Counted from the first letter of the stretch, positions 17,539 to 27,270 are shown. The stretch is DNA of 64,000 nt from Telluribacter sp035998675 (GCF_035998675.1 NZ_DASYHI010000024.1:310001-374000); one strand, 5' to 3'. The notes: generated by a model not told the origin, from the letters alone. Program-made: numbers and translations.

Positions 17539-18507
17539 ATGCCAGCGCACCCGAACGTAACACTTCAACTTAGCCCCTTCGCCGAAGATGTACTCAAGGG
17601 CCTTTCGGCCCCGGAGAAATTTGTCCCTTCCAAGTACTTCTACGACGATGCCGGCAGTCGTCTGTTTCAGGACATCATGCAGATGCCGGAGTACTACCTG
17701 ACCCGCTCGGAAATGGAAATTCTGTCGCGGCAACCCGGCGGTATTGTTAGTGCGTTGCAGTTTGAGGAGCCTTTTAATATTGTGGAGCTGGGAGCGGGCG
17801 ATGCTCTCAAGACCCAGGAGTTGCTCAAGTACCTGCATGCCCAGCGAACCCATTTTACCTATATTCCCATTGATATTTCGGAGGAGGCCATGCAGCAACT
17901 GCAGAGCAAGCTGAGCAGCAGCCTCCCTGACCTGCGGGTAAAGCCCGAAGTAGGTGACTATTTCGACATCCTGAAACAGCTCAATTTTAGCGGACGCTCT
18001 AACCTGTTTTTGTTTTTGGGCAGCAACATTGGCAACTACGAACCCGACGACGCCAAGGTACTTCTGGGTATGTTGTATAGCTACATGCAGCCGGGCGACA
18101 AGCTCCTCATCGGGTTTGACCTGCAGAAGAATCCGGCCGTTATCAAGAGCGCCTACGATGATGCCTCCGGTATAACCCGCTCTTTTAATCTCAACCTGCT
18201 CAGCCGGATGAACCGCGAGCTGGACGCTGATTTTCGGGAGGACCAATTTGATTTTTATTCCTACTACAACCCCTACAACGGCGAAGTTCGGAGTATGCTG
18301 GTGAGCTTGACCGGGCAGGAGGTAACCATAGGCGCTTTACAGAAAACATTTCGCTTTCAGGCCAACGAGCTTATCCGGACGGAGCTGTCCAAGAAGTACA
18401 CTCTTTCCGAGATAGAGAATCTGGCGCAGGTGTGCGGTTATAAAGTAGAGCAGCATTTCTTTGACGGAAAGCGCTACTTTACGGACAGCCTCTGGCGAAA
18501 AGAATAA
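17539..18507 (+). CDS. egtD: L-histidine N-alpha-methyltransferase EgtD
   Basis: 322 residues, the usual EgtD size. The family signature SKYFYDDAGSRLFQDIMQMPEYY (31-53, split here by description) and the SAM motif GAGDAL (85-90) are clear, as is the FLGSNIGNY segment. It makes hercynine by three methylations of histidine in the cytoplasm, supplying the substrate of EgtB. It is the second gene of the egtB-egtD operon. No terminator is visible before the next promoter. Confidence 0.95.
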   Translation: MPAHPNVTLQLSPFAEDVLKGLSAPEKFVPSKYFYDDAGSRLFQDIMQMPEYYLTRSEMEILSRQPGGIVSALQFEEPFNIVELGAGDALKTQELLKYLHAQRTHFTYIPIDISEEAMQQLQSKLSSSLPDLRVKPEVGDYFDILKQLNFSGRSNLFLFLGSNIGNYEPDDAKVLLGMLYSYMQPGDKLLIGFDLQKNPAVIKSAYDDASGITRSFNLNLLSRMNRELDADFREDQFDFYSYYNPYNGEVRSMLVSLTGQEVTIGALQKTFRFQANELIRTELSKKYTLSEIENLAQVCGYKVEQHFFDGKRYFTDSLWRKE

Positions 18508-18582
18508 CTGGACCCCCTCATACAGTTTATTTGGCGTGAATTTTGAGCGGTAGCTATCAACCGGTACCATCAGCAGGCTGGC

Positions 18583-18612
18583 TTGCCCGGGCAGAGAAAA
18601 GTTATAAATTTG
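18583..18612 (+). promoter_or_regulatory. Promoter of the small outer-membrane candidate
   Basis: TTG (18583-18585), 19-nt spacer, TAAATTTG (18605-18612): a full Bacteroidota promoter, 40 bp before the ATG at 18653. Confidence 0.65.
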
Positions 18613-18652
18613 TTTATCCAAACCATTAACACCTCTTCTACCGTTCCACACT

Positions 18653-19279
18653 ATGCACCGACTACTACTGCTTCTTCCGGCCTTGCTAGGTACCTTTGCT
18701 GTTTACGCTCAGTCGTCCCAAAGGCCCTACGAAGACGAGCGACGTCTGTACGTAGAGGTGGGGGTGGGAGCGGGACTTTCAAAAGCCAGCCGGGCTTATT
18801 CCATAAATCCCTTGTTCCTGCCCAAAACGCGACTGGGCTGGCAGGTGTACCTGGCACCCCAGTACCTGATAACCGACCGCATCAATCTGGGCCTGCGCCT
18901 GGGCGGCGTATTCAGGCCAAAGTTCGACGACCCTGAGTCCAATAGTGTACTGCAGGGTAAATTTACCCCTTACGGATTAGCTTTTGCAGATTACTACCTG
19001 GGTAGTTCAGGTAGCAAGTCAGCAAAGTTTTTTCTGGGAATGGGAGTAGGCGCCACCTATATTGGCGAACTGGAAGCGCGTCATAACCAGACCAACCAGG
19101 TGTACCTGCTGCGCCGCCAGGAACGGGACGTGTTCCTTACGCTGGTACCCCGGGCGGGCGTGGCTTTCCGGGATTTCAAAATTCAGGTCGAGCATCTGGT
19201 TACTACTCCTTTCAATCCTGATATAACTTCCATCACTATCAGCAGCATGATTCCGGTTGGCAGGCCCGCCTACTATTGA
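18653..19279 (+). CDS. Secreted protein, small beta-barrel candidate
   Basis: 208 residues with a signal peptide (~1-19, ending VYAQS). The mature part shows alternating hydrophobic and polar stretches with Gly and aromatic residues, such as YVEVGVGAGLSKA, NLGLRLGGVF and FFLGMGVGATYIG. These look like strands of an 8-12-stranded outer-membrane barrel. It does not end in a canonical Phe; the last residues are PAYY. I do not recognise the family. It has its own promoter and no partner gene. Confidence 0.6.
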   Translation: MHRLLLLLPALLGTFAVYAQSSQRPYEDERRLYVEVGVGAGLSKASRAYSINPLFLPKTRLGWQVYLAPQYLITDRINLGLRLGGVFRPKFDDPESNSVLQGKFTPYGLAFADYYLGSSGSKSAKFFLGMGVGATYIGELEARHNQTNQVYLLRRQERDVFLTLVPRAGVAFRDFKIQVEHLVTTPFNPDITSITISSMIPVGRPAYY

Positions 19280-19339
19280 GGAGTTCCGGGAAGTACTTTA
19301 CCTTTTTTCGTATCGGTTACGCTTTTTTTAGGTACCTAT

Positions 19340-19367
19340 AAAAAAGCACGGACCTTTCAGTCCGTGC
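19340..19367 (-). terminator. Terminator after the M20 dipeptidase gene
   Basis: Perfect 8-bp stem GCACGGAC/GTCCGTGC (19346-19353, 19360-19367) with a 6-nt loop, followed on the minus strand by TTTTTT. It lies 53 bp past the stop codon. Confidence 0.85.
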
Positions 19368-19420
19368 CATCAGTACCTATGAACCCATAGAATCGTCTAC
19401 TCCTGAGCTCTCTGAAAAAA

Positions 19421-20782
19421 CTACTTCTTCAACTCAGCGTAGTGCTTAAAAAACAGCGGGATGGTTTCGATGCCTTTGTAGTAGTTGAACAGGCCGTAGC
19501 TCTCGTTGGGTGAGTGCAGGGCGTCGATGTCCAGGCCAAAGCCCATCAGGATGCTCTTCACGCCCAGTTCCTGCTCAAACAGTGCCACTATAGGGATACT
19601 CCCGCCGCCACGCGTAGGAATAGGTTTCTTGCCAAACGACTCTTCCATAGCCATGGAAGCCGCTTCGTATTCGACCGAGTCGGTAGGGTTGACGTAGGGT
19701 AGTCCGCCGTGGTGGGGCTTTACTTTTACCTTTACCGAATCCGGCGCAATGGATTCAAAATGTTTTGTAAATAGTGCCTCTATCTCCTTGTCGGTTTGGT
19801 TGGGGACCAGGCGCATGGAGATTTTGGCGTGGGCTTTGGAAGGCAGTACCGTCTTGGCGCCTTCGCCCGTATAGCCGCCCCAGATGCCGTTGACATCCAG
19901 CGTAGGACGGATAGAAGTACGCTCAATGGTGGTATAGCCTGCTTCACCGGCCACGTCGTTAATATGTAAGTCTTTCTTGTACTCCTCCAGGCTGAACGGT
20001 GCTTCGTTCATTGACTTCCGCTCCTCTTCCGTCAGCTCTTCCACGTTGTCATAAAAGCCCGGAATGGTAATGTGGCCGTTTTCATCTTTAAGGGAGGCAA
20101 TCATCTCACACAGTACATTGATAGGGTTAGCCACGGCACCACCGTATACCCCCGAGTGCAGGTCACGGTTAGCTCCGGTTACTTCTACTTCCAGGTAGGT
20201 GAGCCCACGCAGACCAACCTCGATAGAAGGTACGTCGTTAGCAATGATACTGGTATCAGAAATCAGAATAGTGTCACATTTGAGCATGTCGCGGTGCTCC
20301 TTCACGAACTGCCCCAGGTGGTCGGAGCCGACTTCCTCCTCTCCCTCAATCATGATCTTTACGTTGCAGGTCAGGGTACCGGTAGCGAGCATGGTTTCCA
20401 GCGCCTTTATGTGCATATAAAACTGCCCCTTGTCGTCGCAGGCGCCCCGGGCGTAGATACGGTCGTTTTTGATGACCGGCTCAAAAGGCGGCGAATCCCA
20501 CAGCTCGTACGGATCGGCGGGCTGTACGTCGTAGTGGCCGTAAATAAGTACCGTCGGGGCGGAAGGATCTACCAGTTTTTCTCCGTATACGACCGGGTGG
20601 CCGGGCGTTTCGTAAATTTCAGCCCGGTCAGCACCGGCTTCCCGGATGCGGTCACGGACGTACTCCGCCGCCTTACGTACATCTTCTTTAAACTTGGAAT
20701 CAGCGCTTACCGACGGGATGCGGAGCAGGTCAAGGAGCTCGTTGAGGAATTTATCGCGGTTTTGCTCTATGTAGTTTTGCAT
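19421..20782 (-). CDS. M20-family dipeptidase (CNDP-like metallopeptidase)
   Basis: 453 residues. Metal-site segments are YGHYDVQPAD (His83, Asp85), ACDDKGQ (Asp116) and IEGEEEVGS (Glu148-150), with a later His near the C-terminus (ALHSPNE). The dimerisation (lid) domain is inserted in the middle (DLHSGVYGG). There is no signal peptide, so it should be cytoplasmic and hydrolyse dipeptides. It is monocistronic. TACCTTCG (minus strand, 20830-20837) is a near match to the -7 box, but it overlaps the plsY terminator region. Confidence 0.93.
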   Translation of the reverse strand: MQNYIEQNRDKFLNELLDLLRIPSVSADSKFKEDVRKAAEYVRDRIREAGADRAEIYETPGHPVVYGEKLVDPSAPTVLIYGHYDVQPADPYELWDSPPFEPVIKNDRIYARGACDDKGQFYMHIKALETMLATGTLTCNVKIMIEGEEEVGSDHLGQFVKEHRDMLKCDTILISDTSIIANDVPSIEVGLRGLTYLEVEVTGANRDLHSGVYGGAVANPINVLCEMIASLKDENGHITIPGFYDNVEELTEEERKSMNEAPFSLEEYKKDLHINDVAGEAGYTTIERTSIRPTLDVNGIWGGYTGEGAKTVLPSKAHAKISMRLVPNQTDKEIEALFTKHFESIAPDSVKVKVKPHHGGLPYVNPTDSVEYEAASMAMEESFGKKPIPTRGGGSIPIVALFEQELGVKSILMGFGLDIDALHSPNESYGLFNYYKGIETIPLFFKHYAELKK

Positions 20783-20837
20783 AGTTTTTAGTAGTGGTAT
20801 GAAGTACTAATACCCCTTGGGGCGAGCCACGAAGGTA

Positions 20838-20872
20838 AAAAAAATACCCCTAAGACCATACGGTCTTAGGGG
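20838..20872 (-). terminator. Terminator after plsY
   Basis: Perfect 11-bp arms (20847-20857 and 20862-20872) around ATAC, followed on the minus strand by TATTTTTTTT. It lies 24 bp downstream of the plsY stop. Confidence 0.88.
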
Positions 20873-20896
20873 ATCACAGATGATTTATGGTAAGGC

Positions 20897-21550
20897 TTAC
20901 GAATTATTTTTCTGGCTTTTGAAAAGCTTTACGCGGCTTTCATTGCCATTTAAAAGACGTACGATATTTTTTTGATGTGTGGCTACTACTAATAGAAACA
21001 TGGCAAATCCAAAAATAATCAGCAGGGTTTCGGCTTGCCCGAACACGCCCATCAGCGATAGTATCGGAAAGGCCAGTGTTGCCAGCATTGAGCTAAGCGA
21101 AATGTATTGGGAGGCAATGAGCGTCAGGATAAAGATGGTAATGCAAACCAGTGCCAGCTCGGGATGAATGGCAAGTACCATTCCTAACAACGTAGCCACT
21201 CCTTTTCCTCCTTTAAAACGAACAAAAACCGGGAAAATATGGCCTACAATGGCAATAATTCCAAAAAGGATTTTGTAACCCAGTATGTCTCCCTCACCTA
21301 TAGTACCGAAGAAATACAGCAACGGAGCCAGTGAAGTGGCCGTCCAGCCTTTCAGTACATCAATGAGCATTACGACGGTACCCGCCCGTTTGCCAAGCGT
21401 ACGAAAGGTGTTGGAAGCACCTGCGTTACCGCTGCCGTACTTTCTGACATCAATACCAAAGTACCCAATGCCGTACCATACCGACGTAGGAATAGAGCCC
21501 AACAAATAGGCACCCAAAATGGTCAATACTAGCAGGGAGATACTCATCAA
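20897..21550 (-). CDS. plsY: Acyl-phosphate:glycerol-3-phosphate acyltransferase PlsY
   Basis: 217 residues, polytopic. It has the three PlsY motifs: GSIPTSVWYG near the N-terminus, KYGSGNAGASNTFR (phosphate binding) and GHIFPVFVRFKGGKGVAT. It transfers the acyl group from acyl phosphate to glycerol-3-phosphate, the first step of phospholipid synthesis in the inner membrane. It is monocistronic, with its own promoter and terminator. Confidence 0.96.
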   Translation of the reverse strand: MMSISLLVLTILGAYLLGSIPTSVWYGIGYFGIDVRKYGSGNAGASNTFRTLGKRAGTVVMLIDVLKGWTATSLAPLLYFFGTIGEGDILGYKILFGIIAIVGHIFPVFVRFKGGKGVATLLGMVLAIHPELALVCITIFILTLIASQYISLSSMLATLAFPILSLMGVFGQAETLLIIFGFAMFLLVVATHQKNIVRLLNGNESRVKLFKSQKNNS

Positions 21551-21597
21551 ATTGGATTATGTCAATAAAAATTGTACTTCTTTTTGCACTAAGTAAA

Positions 21598-21628
21598 CAA
21601 AAATAACAGTAATTGTTACAGAATACAA
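21598..21628 (-). promoter_or_regulatory. Promoter of plsY
   Basis: Minus strand: TTG (21626-21628), 20-nt spacer, TATTTTTG (21598-21605), 48 bp upstream of the plsY start. Confidence 0.65.
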
Positions 21629-21699
21629 GTACTCATGCTTAGTATTGCAAACATTATTTTTTTTCAAATAATTCCTTAAAGGCCCTAAGTGACTAACCA

Positions 21700-24600
21700 T
21701 CAGAAGCCTTCGGCGGCTTCTTCTTTCTTTTTAACTTCTTTTTTCTTTACCTCCTTTTTCTCGGCGGCCTTGGCCATTTTGGCTTTTTTGAGGGCAGGCT
21801 GGTAAAAGTCGTAAAAGCGGTCGGTAAACATGACTTTGTCTTCAAATCCCAGCGGAATCAGCTGCATATCTTTAGTGCGGGAATTGCGTGACCTGGCCAG
21901 TACCTGGTCGTTAAACTCTATCTCCGACGACAGTACCCCCAGTTGCTGCTGTGCAAAGTCAAAGAAGTACCACACATCCGGGGAGGCTTCCAGGTACAGG
22001 CTGAATTCATCGCCCCGGTCGGTACGTCTTATTTCCAGCATGCCTTCCATCTGGGCGTTGACATCGTTACGGCCCAGATTCGACACCCCAATTTTCCCCA
22101 GCGAATAGTAGGCACCGTGTTTCTCCGACCACCGCAGGTTAACGTTGGACAGTACCAGCGGTATATCCAGGTCCGCCGAGGCTTCAAAAAGAGGCTTATA
22201 CTCGGCGGCTGTTTTAGTAGCATAGGCATCGGCCGCTGGCTGCCCGATCAGGGCAGAAAGTTTGGTATTCAACCGGGTAGGGTCGTCTTCGGCCGGGTCG
22301 CTGTTTTGCTCGTCCAGGTTAGTCTGCACAATTTTGGTAGCCAGCGCAGGCAGCACGGGGCTAAGTACCGGCAAATTCAGCAGCAGCAAAGTATTGAACT
22401 GGAACCGGAGGCTGTCAACCTGGGCTTCGGCGGTGCCGGCGGCTTTTAGCCAGGGAGCATCCACCAGATTAAGCGGACCCGCAAAGTTAGCCAGTCCTTT
22501 CTGGTCATCGAACCGATAGGCAAAAGCTTCGTTGACCAGGTCATTGGCACCAGCCGGAGGCATAATCAGGAACGATTTGCTCTCGGGGTCATAGCTCATG
22601 GTACCGTTGGCCGTGAAAATATCCTGGTCGCGGCTGGATTCTTTAGTAGACAAGAACGTCATGTACATTCCTCCCCCGGTGCGGTAATGCAGTCCGGCAA
22701 ACAGGGGTTGTTCTACTTCGTTTTTTAGGTCTTTATCTACCTTAATGGAAAGCGATTCACCCGGTGCTTCTTTGAGCGGAATCCAGGAACTGGCGAGTTC
22801 AGGTCGGGGCTTTATGAACGGACGAATGTAGCCATCGAGCTGCAGCGCAGATTCGTAGGCAATAAGCCGTACACCGCCCTTAAACTGTATCTTAGGGAAC
22901 AGCATCAGGCGCTGATTTTCGGTTACTTCGGCCCGGGCGGTAGTGTAGTACAGCTTCTCCGATGTCTGGGCTTTGGCTTCCGGGCGACTTTTCCGGCTGG
23001 CCAGCTCCGGACTGTTGCTTACTTCCCGCAGCTCAAAGTTTTCCATTTTTATGGCGAAGGTGTCCTTCTGGGTCGTTACGTACTGGTAGGTAGCGGAGCC
23101 TTCAAAATGATTGCGCGAGGTAATACGTATATCGGCATCCTTCAGCCGGTGATTGGTATTGAGGGTGTCTATCTCAATGCGGGCTTTCTTGAAGGGAAGC
23201 ATCTCGCCGTTCCGGCGAACGCCAACCAGGCCTTTATCCGGAATAATCTTGACGTCAGCCGTCTGGATATAAGGTACCCCGCTGATGTTAAGGGTCATTT
23301 TCTCTACCTCGTACAGGGCCGCCGACCCGTTAAACGACAAGCCTTCCTGCTCGGGTGCCATGGCCGTGAAGGTAGAGTTATCAACGTCGCCCTTCATGGC
23401 TACGGTTTTGTTGGTGATGTTCCAGCGGGCTTTGTTGATAGAGGTACGGTAGGCGGCGTAGGGAAATACCAGGCCGGACGAGTCCGCCTCGAAGCCATTG
23501 GCATTGGTAGTAAGTTCTACCTGTCCTTTGGCTACATTAAAATCAACATCCACATTCTTACCCACCAGAATGGGACGGAATGACTGCTGCTGGCCTTCTT
23601 TCAGAGTAAACTGCGCCTGATTGGCCAGAAAGCCTTCTTTATTAAACTTTATGTCATCAGAAGTCAGTTCAGCATCGGAGCGTTTGAGCTTGCCGTAGCC
23701 GTACAGGCCCGCCGTGCGTAGTAGCAAACCTCCTTCCAGCTGAGTACTTCCCTTATAGAAATTAAAGGAATTACCCTTGGTCACTATAAACATACTGTCG
23801 GTTTTGGGGAGCCAGCGCAGCGAGTAGTTTTTCAGGTCTACACTGGGGAAATAGGCTTTACCAATGGTAGCTTCCCTGATGCTGGCACTGGCACCGGAAG
23901 CCAGAAGCGAGTCGGTCGTAAAGAGGATTTCTTCGGTCGGGATAGTGGCCGACAGGTGCGTAAGTACCCCCGGCGCCCGCAGTCCTTTGCTATTCATCAC
24001 CAGCTTATCGGTCAGCTTTACCGTCGACTTCCCTCCGTACAGCTTAAGGGGTTCGGCGGGAGGCCTGTATTCAAAGCCCATGGAGTTGTCGGGCATGGTC
24101 TTGAGAGTAGCCTTCAGGGGAGGGAGCATGCCGTCCGACTCAAAGGTACCCACAAAAGTAATGTCGCGCTTGTCGAGGCTGTCAATATCCAGTTTGGGTA
24201 TTTTGAAGAATACCTCCCGCTGGTACGGAACAAGCCGGGTGGTCTGGTCAAAGTACACCGTAATACCTTCGGGTATCACCATACGCGGTGATTTGGCGTT
24301 TTTCTGCCGTCCTGATTTGTTCTTGGGGTCGTTCAGATAAAATGTACCGTCCTTATCGTACTTAATGTGTCCTCCCACCTCATTGGCCAGGCCTTTGGCG
24401 TACTGTTCCTGGGGGGTGTAGGTAATGGAGTCAACTTTATTGAGCGTAACAAAAAACTGGTCGTAGTTGAATTTAAGATTTTGACCGGCAAAGCGAAAAT
24501 TCGAAGATTTTAGCTGCCCATTCACGGTAAAGTCCCGGTTGCGCCCAATAACTACTTGCTTGTCGGAGGGCGTGGCGACAATTTTGAGAGAATCACTCAC

Positions 24601-26361
24601 CACAAACCGCTCCACTCCGCGTACGGTCAGCAGGGTATCGGTCAGGGAAATGGTAGCGTTGGCTACCTCGCTGTTGGCCTGAAACTGGGAGGAGATCAGA
24701 AAATTGTCGTAATCACTCTTGTCCATATTGGCCATAATATACATGATTCCCTTACGACTCAGGCTGTACTCTTCCGTAGCCCGGTTGCTTTGAAAGTAAT
24801 CCTGTAAAGTCAGCCGTTCGAGGGCCTGCCGCACAATAGCCGGGTCCTTTTTGTACTGGTTGGCGAGGTCGTAGGCGGTAAAGGTTTGTCGCTTCTGCGT
24901 TTGCACGTAGTTAGCGGCCATAATCAGAGGCTGGAAGCCAAAATCGACAGCCATGGCCTGAAAGCGTTGCGGCCTGAAGTAGTCAAAAGATTCCAGCCGG
25001 ACGGGTACCACCTTTTTGCCGGCTATCATATAAAACTCCGCCTTCTCGTTAGGTAGGTTCCAGCGCATGGCTTCGGCCCAGATATTCATTTTATGGTAGC
25101 TGTCCACATAGGGTACTCCCTCGTAAGGCGTACCGTCGGCCCGTTCGAGGCGAAGCAAACCCGCACCGTCGCTGTAATAAAAACGTACCCCGGCGTGGTA
25201 GAGCGAGTCTGCCCCCAGCGGCATGGAGAACTCCGCCAGTTGGGCCGTAACTACGGAATCATTCAGGGCGAAGCGCTGGCTACTGACCCGAAAAACCGGC
25301 TTGTCTTTGTAGGTTACCAAAATAGCTGAGGGCTCGTTGCTCAGCGAAGTACTGTATATGTTAGTACCGGCCAGTGAAAATCCACCTTTATAAAGAATAC
25401 TTTTGCTGGTATTCTTTAGGACGGCGTCGTTGCGGTAAGACACAAAGCGGGGGTAGGTGGAAGGTTTGCCGGCCGGTCGGCGCACGCTCCTGAACTCAAA
25501 TTTACCCTTAATGGGGCTGGTTAGTTTGTTGTCGTAATGAAGCGTGACGTTATCAATGGTAAGCGCGGGACTGGACGGCTGAAAAAAGTACTCATCAAAA
25601 TCAACATAAATACCCTGGTCGCCTTCCCAGGTAAACTTGCCCCCCTTGCCCACAAAGGTACCCTCCTTTAAGGAGACACTGCCGGTACTGGGGCCAAAGC
25701 TAATAGAGTCGTGGGTGGTTACGACCGCAAATGTGGCGCCCTGCAGGTCCAGCAAAGCCCCCGAAAGTGTAGGTACGGGCCTGGCCTTGGAGTCAATAAG
25801 TACCGAGTCGGCGGGAAGGTCCCAGCCGTCATTGGCGGGGATAGTGGCTTTGGGGTCGGTGGTAGGTACCGTGTCATCAAACCGAAAGCGGTACTGGCCT
25901 TCGGTCAGGTAGAGCTTGCTGTAATTGGAGGAATAGAGTTGCTTTTTCTCAATAACCAGCTGAGCCGTTTCCAGTAGCTTCTGGAGAGATTTGGCGTCGT
26001 AGGTGTCGCTGGCTTTATCCACCATAATCATAAAGCCGTTGATGTCGCCCTGCTGCGTGGTGATGGTATGCAGGTTACGCATCAGGAGATAAAAAATGGG
26101 ACCGGCCTTCTGTCCTTTGGCGGCCAGGCTGCGCATCAGGCCCACGAACTCCTTCTGCTGCGTCGTATTGAGCGAGCTCATCCAGATACTTTCCAGGTCC
26201 TGAGCGGCTTTGGCATAAGCCGGATTCCGGCTGCTTTCCATCAGCTTTTTGGCATCCACCATAAACTGTCCCGGCTCATCCGACAGGCGCACCCCCTGGG
26301 CCCACGCGGCTTCACCGGCCAGTACTACCAATCCCAGGAGACAAAGGCGAAATAACTTCAT
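21700..26361 (-). CDS. Very large exported protein of unknown function (~1550 residues)
   Basis: 1553 residues from the ATG at 26361, which begins a clean signal peptide (MKLFRLCLLGLVVLAGEAAWAQ). The frame is open to 26400, but that start would overlap prmA. After the signal come ~150 helical residues, then a long beta-rich region of short repeating strand-turn units (for example TFVGKGGKFTWEGDQG, SNFRFAGQNLKFNYDQF, EGSATYQYVTTQKD) resembling OstA/AsmA-like beta-solenoids. It ends in a Lys/Glu-rich tail with KKEVKKKEVKKKEE. There is no barrel-type C-terminus and no T9SS sorting domain. It follows prmA by 28 bp and is probably co-transcribed. A role in envelope assembly or lipid handling is only a guess from fold appearance. 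Confidence 0.8.
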   Translation of the reverse strand: MKLFRLCLLGLVVLAGEAAWAQGVRLSDEPGQFMVDAKKLMESSRNPAYAKAAQDLESIWMSSLNTTQQKEFVGLMRSLAAKGQKAGPIFYLLMRNLHTITTQQGDINGFMIMVDKASDTYDAKSLQKLLETAQLVIEKKQLYSSNYSKLYLTEGQYRFRFDDTVPTTDPKATIPANDGWDLPADSVLIDSKARPVPTLSGALLDLQGATFAVVTTHDSISFGPSTGSVSLKEGTFVGKGGKFTWEGDQGIYVDFDEYFFQPSSPALTIDNVTLHYDNKLTSPIKGKFEFRSVRRPAGKPSTYPRFVSYRNDAVLKNTSKSILYKGGFSLAGTNIYSTSLSNEPSAILVTYKDKPVFRVSSQRFALNDSVVTAQLAEFSMPLGADSLYHAGVRFYYSDGAGLLRLERADGTPYEGVPYVDSYHKMNIWAEAMRWNLPNEKAEFYMIAGKKVVPVRLESFDYFRPQRFQAMAVDFGFQPLIMAANYVQTQKRQTFTAYDLANQYKKDPAIVRQALERLTLQDYFQSNRATEEYSLSRKGIMYIMANMDKSDYDNFLISSQFQANSEVANATISLTDTLLTVRGVERFVVSDSLKIVATPSDKQVVIGRNRDFTVNGQLKSSNFRFAGQNLKFNYDQFFVTLNKVDSITYTPQEQYAKGLANEVGGHIKYDKDGTFYLNDPKNKSGRQKNAKSPRMVIPEGITVYFDQTTRLVPYQREVFFKIPKLDIDSLDKRDITFVGTFESDGMLPPLKATLKTMPDNSMGFEYRPPAEPLKLYGGKSTVKLTDKLVMNSKGLRAPGVLTHLSATIPTEEILFTTDSLLASGASASIREATIGKAYFPSVDLKNYSLRWLPKTDSMFIVTKGNSFNFYKGSTQLEGGLLLRTAGLYGYGKLKRSDAELTSDDIKFNKEGFLANQAQFTLKEGQQQSFRPILVGKNVDVDFNVAKGQVELTTNANGFEADSSGLVFPYAAYRTSINKARWNITNKTVAMKGDVDNSTFTAMAPEQEGLSFNGSAALYEVEKMTLNISGVPYIQTADVKIIPDKGLVGVRRNGEMLPFKKARIEIDTLNTNHRLKDADIRITSRNHFEGSATYQYVTTQKDTFAIKMENFELREVSNSPELASRKSRPEAKAQTSEKLYYTTARAEVTENQRLMLFPKIQFKGGVRLIAYESALQLDGYIRPFIKPRPELASSWIPLKEAPGESLSIKVDKDLKNEVEQPLFAGLHYRTGGGMYMTFLSTKESSRDQDIFTANGTMSYDPESKSFLIMPPAGANDLVNEAFAYRFDDQKGLANFAGPLNLVDAPWLKAAGTAEAQVDSLRFQFNTLLLLNLPVLSPVLPALATKIVQTNLDEQNSDPAEDDPTRLNTKLSALIGQPAADAYATKTAAEYKPLFEASADLDIPLVLSNVNLRWSEKHGAYYSLGKIGVSNLGRNDVNAQMEGMLEIRRTDRGDEFSLYLEASPDVWYFFDFAQQQLGVLSSEIEFNDQVLARSRNSRTKDMQLIPLGFEDKVMFTDRFYDFYQPALKKAKMAKAAEKKEVKKKEVKKKEEAAEGF

Positions 26362-26389
26362 ATAGCTTGTTACACAGTTTTTTCTTAAC

Positions 26390-27220
26390 TCATTTTTCAA
26401 AAACTACCGTTGCCCACTCGTTACGGGTATCGGTACGTACTTTAGTCAGGCCGTTTTCCAGCGCGCATTGGGCTATATCCGGCTCGTCCATCTGGTAAAA
26501 ACCACTTACCACCAGCCATCCCCCGGGCAACAGGTGTTGTACGTAACGCGGTATCTCAGCCAGCAGTATATTGCGGTTAATGTTGGCCAGTATACCACCA
26601 AACTGCCGCTCCGCCGGAACATCCGCAATGGTACCCTGAAACACCTCCGCGGCTTCGTCTAGCCCGTTCAGCGTAAAGTTCTCGCGCGTATTTTCAACCG
26701 CCCACTCATCAATATCAAACGCCACAATACCCCTGGCACCCAGCTTACGGCCCAGTATGGGCAGAATACCCGTACCGCAGCCTACATCCATGATGTCGAT
26801 GCCCTGGTGGGGCAGGCTGAGCTGCTCATTCATGACCAGCCAGGTAGTAGCGTGGTGCCCCGTCCCGAACGACATTTTGGGGGTTATCAGCAAGTCGTAC
26901 GTAAACCGCTCGTCCGGCTCGTGAAACTGCGCCCGTACCCGTACCGCCCGACCTACTTCAATGGGTTCATAGCTGCGTTCCCATTCTTCGTTCCAGTTCT
27001 TTTTCTCTAACGCTTTCCACGAATAGGCTATTGCGGTGAAGATCTGGTATTTGGCTATAATTTCCTGAAGAGCGGCTTCATTAAAAAGTGGTTCGGTAAT
27101 ATACGCATTCAGCCCCTCGTCGGTTTCTACAAAGGACTCAAAGCCAATTTCGGCCAGCTCGGCGGTTAGTATATCAGCATAATCTGGGGAAACGGTAAGG
27201 GTTAGTTCTATGTAATTCAT
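26390..27220 (-). CDS. prmA: Ribosomal protein L11 methyltransferase PrmA
   Basis: 276 residues from the ATG at 27220 (MNYIELTLTV); the frame extends to 27283, but the extra 21 residues are not family-like and run into the upstream terminator. The SAM motif is DVGCGTGIL (145-153), preceded by MSFGTGHHATT (116-126), which is diagnostic of PrmA. The NINRNILL catalytic-loop segment is present. It trimethylates L11 in the cytoplasm. It is followed at 28 bp by the large exported protein gene. Confidence 0.95.
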   Translation of the reverse strand: MNYIELTLTVSPDYADILTAELAEIGFESFVETDEGLNAYITEPLFNEAALQEIIAKYQIFTAIAYSWKALEKKNWNEEWERSYEPIEVGRAVRVRAQFHEPDERFTYDLLITPKMSFGTGHHATTWLVMNEQLSLPHQGIDIMDVGCGTGILPILGRKLGARGIVAFDIDEWAVENTRENFTLNGLDEAAEVFQGTIADVPAERQFGGILANINRNILLAEIPRYVQHLLPGGWLVVSGFYQMDEPDIAQCALENGLTKVRTDTRNEWATVVFEK

Positions 27221-27270
27221 AAAGAAGCAGGAAGCAAACGGTGGTAAAACAGTAAAACAGAGATTTTTTC

